64,000 bases of DNA from Nannocystis sp. (GTDB lineage: Bacteria; Myxococcota_A; Polyangia; Nannocystales; Nannocystaceae), in NCBI RefSeq assembly GCF_016714285.1, contig NZ_JADJNN010000012.1, positions 1 to 64,000 of the forward strand. Reading direction: 5' to 3'. Position 1 is the stretch's first letter. The number at the start of each line of letters is the position of its first letter. Made by a program: the position numbers and the translations under genes. This document shows positions 63,284-64,000 of this stretch, one piece after another. Under the pieces are notes generated by a model. That model was not told the origin of the DNA and did no database searches. It saw only the letters and a list, made by a program, of their open reading frames with translations.

Positions 63284-64000
63284 ATGACACCGCTCCGATG
63301 GCGATGCGCATGTCAGCTCGGAGCGGGCGTTGCGCTCGCGGTGACGTCGGGTTGCGGACCCGTCCAGCCGCTCGCCGAGACCAGCGCCACGGTGGCGGCC
63401 GGTACCAGCGATACGAGCAATGGCAGCACCACGAGCGGGACGCCGCCGACTGGCAGCACGACCAGCACGACCAGCACGACCAGCACCGATACCAGCGGCA
63501 TCGACGACGGCACGTTCATCGTCAAGTCGGACTTCCAGGGTCCCGAGATGGAGTGCGATATCTACGCGCAGGACTGTCCCGCGGGCCAGAAGTGCGCCTG
63601 GTGGGGCGTGGGCACCTGGGACGCGACAAAGTGCGTCGAGGTGACGGGTGACAAGGTGCCGGGCGAGGCGTGCACGCCCGTCGGTGGACCGACCAGCGGC
63701 ATCGACGATTGCGTCGCCGGCGCGTGGTGCTGGAATGTCGACAGCATGAATATCGGCACCTGCGTGGCATTGTGCACGGGTAGCGAGGAGGCCTTGACCT
63801 GCCCGCCTGGCTTTGTCTGTCTGACCTCGCGGCTCATCGCCATCTGCTATGAGACCTGCGATCCGCTGTTGCAGGACTGCGAGCGAGACGACGCGCTCTG
63901 TCTCCCCGATGGCTTCGAGGGGTTCGCGTATTGCTCCCGCGACGGGGCGGGCTCGCGGGGGTGGCCAACGATCCTTGCAAGGGTCTCGACGACTGCGCGC
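63284..64000 (+). CDS. Cys-rich lipoprotein, truncated at the right edge, possible frameshift
   Basis: At least 239 residues from ATG 63284 to the window end. Lipobox Cys24 (TSGC), then a linker with repeated STTSTTSTTST. The Cys-rich part has FIVKSDFQGPEMECDIYAQDCPAG, KCAWWGVGTWDATKCVEV, TSGIDDCVAGAWCWNVDS, a pattern seen in other myxobacterial lipoproteins that continue VANDPCKGLDDCAPG. Exactly that continuation appears from 63961 but in another frame; one G missing from the G-run at 63957-63961 would restore it. So either this copy has a -1 frameshift, or there is a sequencing error. Confidence 0.7.
   Translation, partial: MTPLRWRCACQLGAGVALAVTSGCGPVQPLAETSATVAAGTSDTSNGSTTSGTPPTGSTTSTTSTTSTDTSGIDDGTFIVKSDFQGPEMECDIYAQDCPAGQKCAWWGVGTWDATKCVEVTGDKVPGEACTPVGGPTSGIDDCVAGAWCWNVDSMNIGTCVALCTGSEEALTCPPGFVCLTSRLIAICYETCDPLLQDCERDDALCLPDGFEGFAYCSRDGAGSRGWPTILARVSTTAR

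Overview
The window is very GC-rich (visibly around 70 percent), almost wholly coding, and reads like a chromosomal segment of a myxobacterium, most likely of the Nannocystis/Plesiocystis group. The grounds are: three protein-kinase-fold genes (two active Ser/Thr kinases with an extracytoplasmic tail and one kinase-like TPR giant), a RIO-type kinase, about fifteen lipoproteins that carry a Ser/Thr/Gly/Asp-rich linker right after the lipobox and then Cys-rich modules, a MYXO-CTERM protein, and paired DUF1592/DUF1552 proteins. No rRNA, tRNA, CRISPR array, insertion sequence or prophage was recognised. The assignment to a taxon is inference; no search was run.

Layout. 1-3.9 kb: end of an Fe-S assembly operon (hscB, hscA, fdx) with a coupled Tat/lipoprotein M24 peptidase. 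3.9-6.4 kb: Uma2-type nuclease-fold protein, enoyl-CoA hydratase and a divergent 4-hydroxybenzoyl-CoA-thioesterase-like gene, small lipoprotein. 6.7-19.1 kb: kinase-like TPR protein, SGNH esterase lipoprotein, lipoprotein, Ser/Thr kinase 1, TPR protein, then a translationally coupled pair of a vWA/DUF2135-like protein and a divergent adenylosuccinate-synthetase-like enzyme. 19.1-33.8 kb: surface and cell-wall genes (Pro-rich lipoprotein, PPK2, CapA-like, NlpC/P60, zincin, Cys-rich lipoproteins, YfbK-like vWA lipoprotein, AsmA-like protein) and Ser/Thr kinase 2. 34-42.4 kb: haem-motif lipoprotein, RCK-type membrane protein, SDR-like reductase, DUF1592/DUF1552 pair, DUF5648-like lipoprotein. 42.4-44.4 kb: a Septu-like ATPase/HNH pair. 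44.5-51.0 kb: a six-gene TonB uptake operon. 51.2-64 kb: gamma-glutamyltransferase, MTA phosphorylase plus PfkB kinase, LtaS-like sulfatase-fold protein, phosphatidylserine decarboxylase, desaturase-methyltransferase fusion, MYXO-CTERM protein, RIO kinase and a right-truncated lipoprotein.

Two window-wide patterns stand out. First, a short palindromic element built on ACCTGTCC / GGACAGGT recurs at more than twenty places, singly as perfect hairpins, in compound clusters and as in-frame tandem arrays inside proteins. It lies preferentially in linkers, at domain junctions and at gene ends, where it can supply stop codons or a ribosome-binding site. Second, many first genes have a TAnnnT-like -10 hexamer only 5-13 nt before the start codon, which suggests widespread leaderless transcription. 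The most interesting candidate enzymatic system is the overlapping vWA/DUF2135 plus PurA-like pair at 16.1-19.1 kb, whose PurA-like member has lost the arginine loop that binds aspartate.
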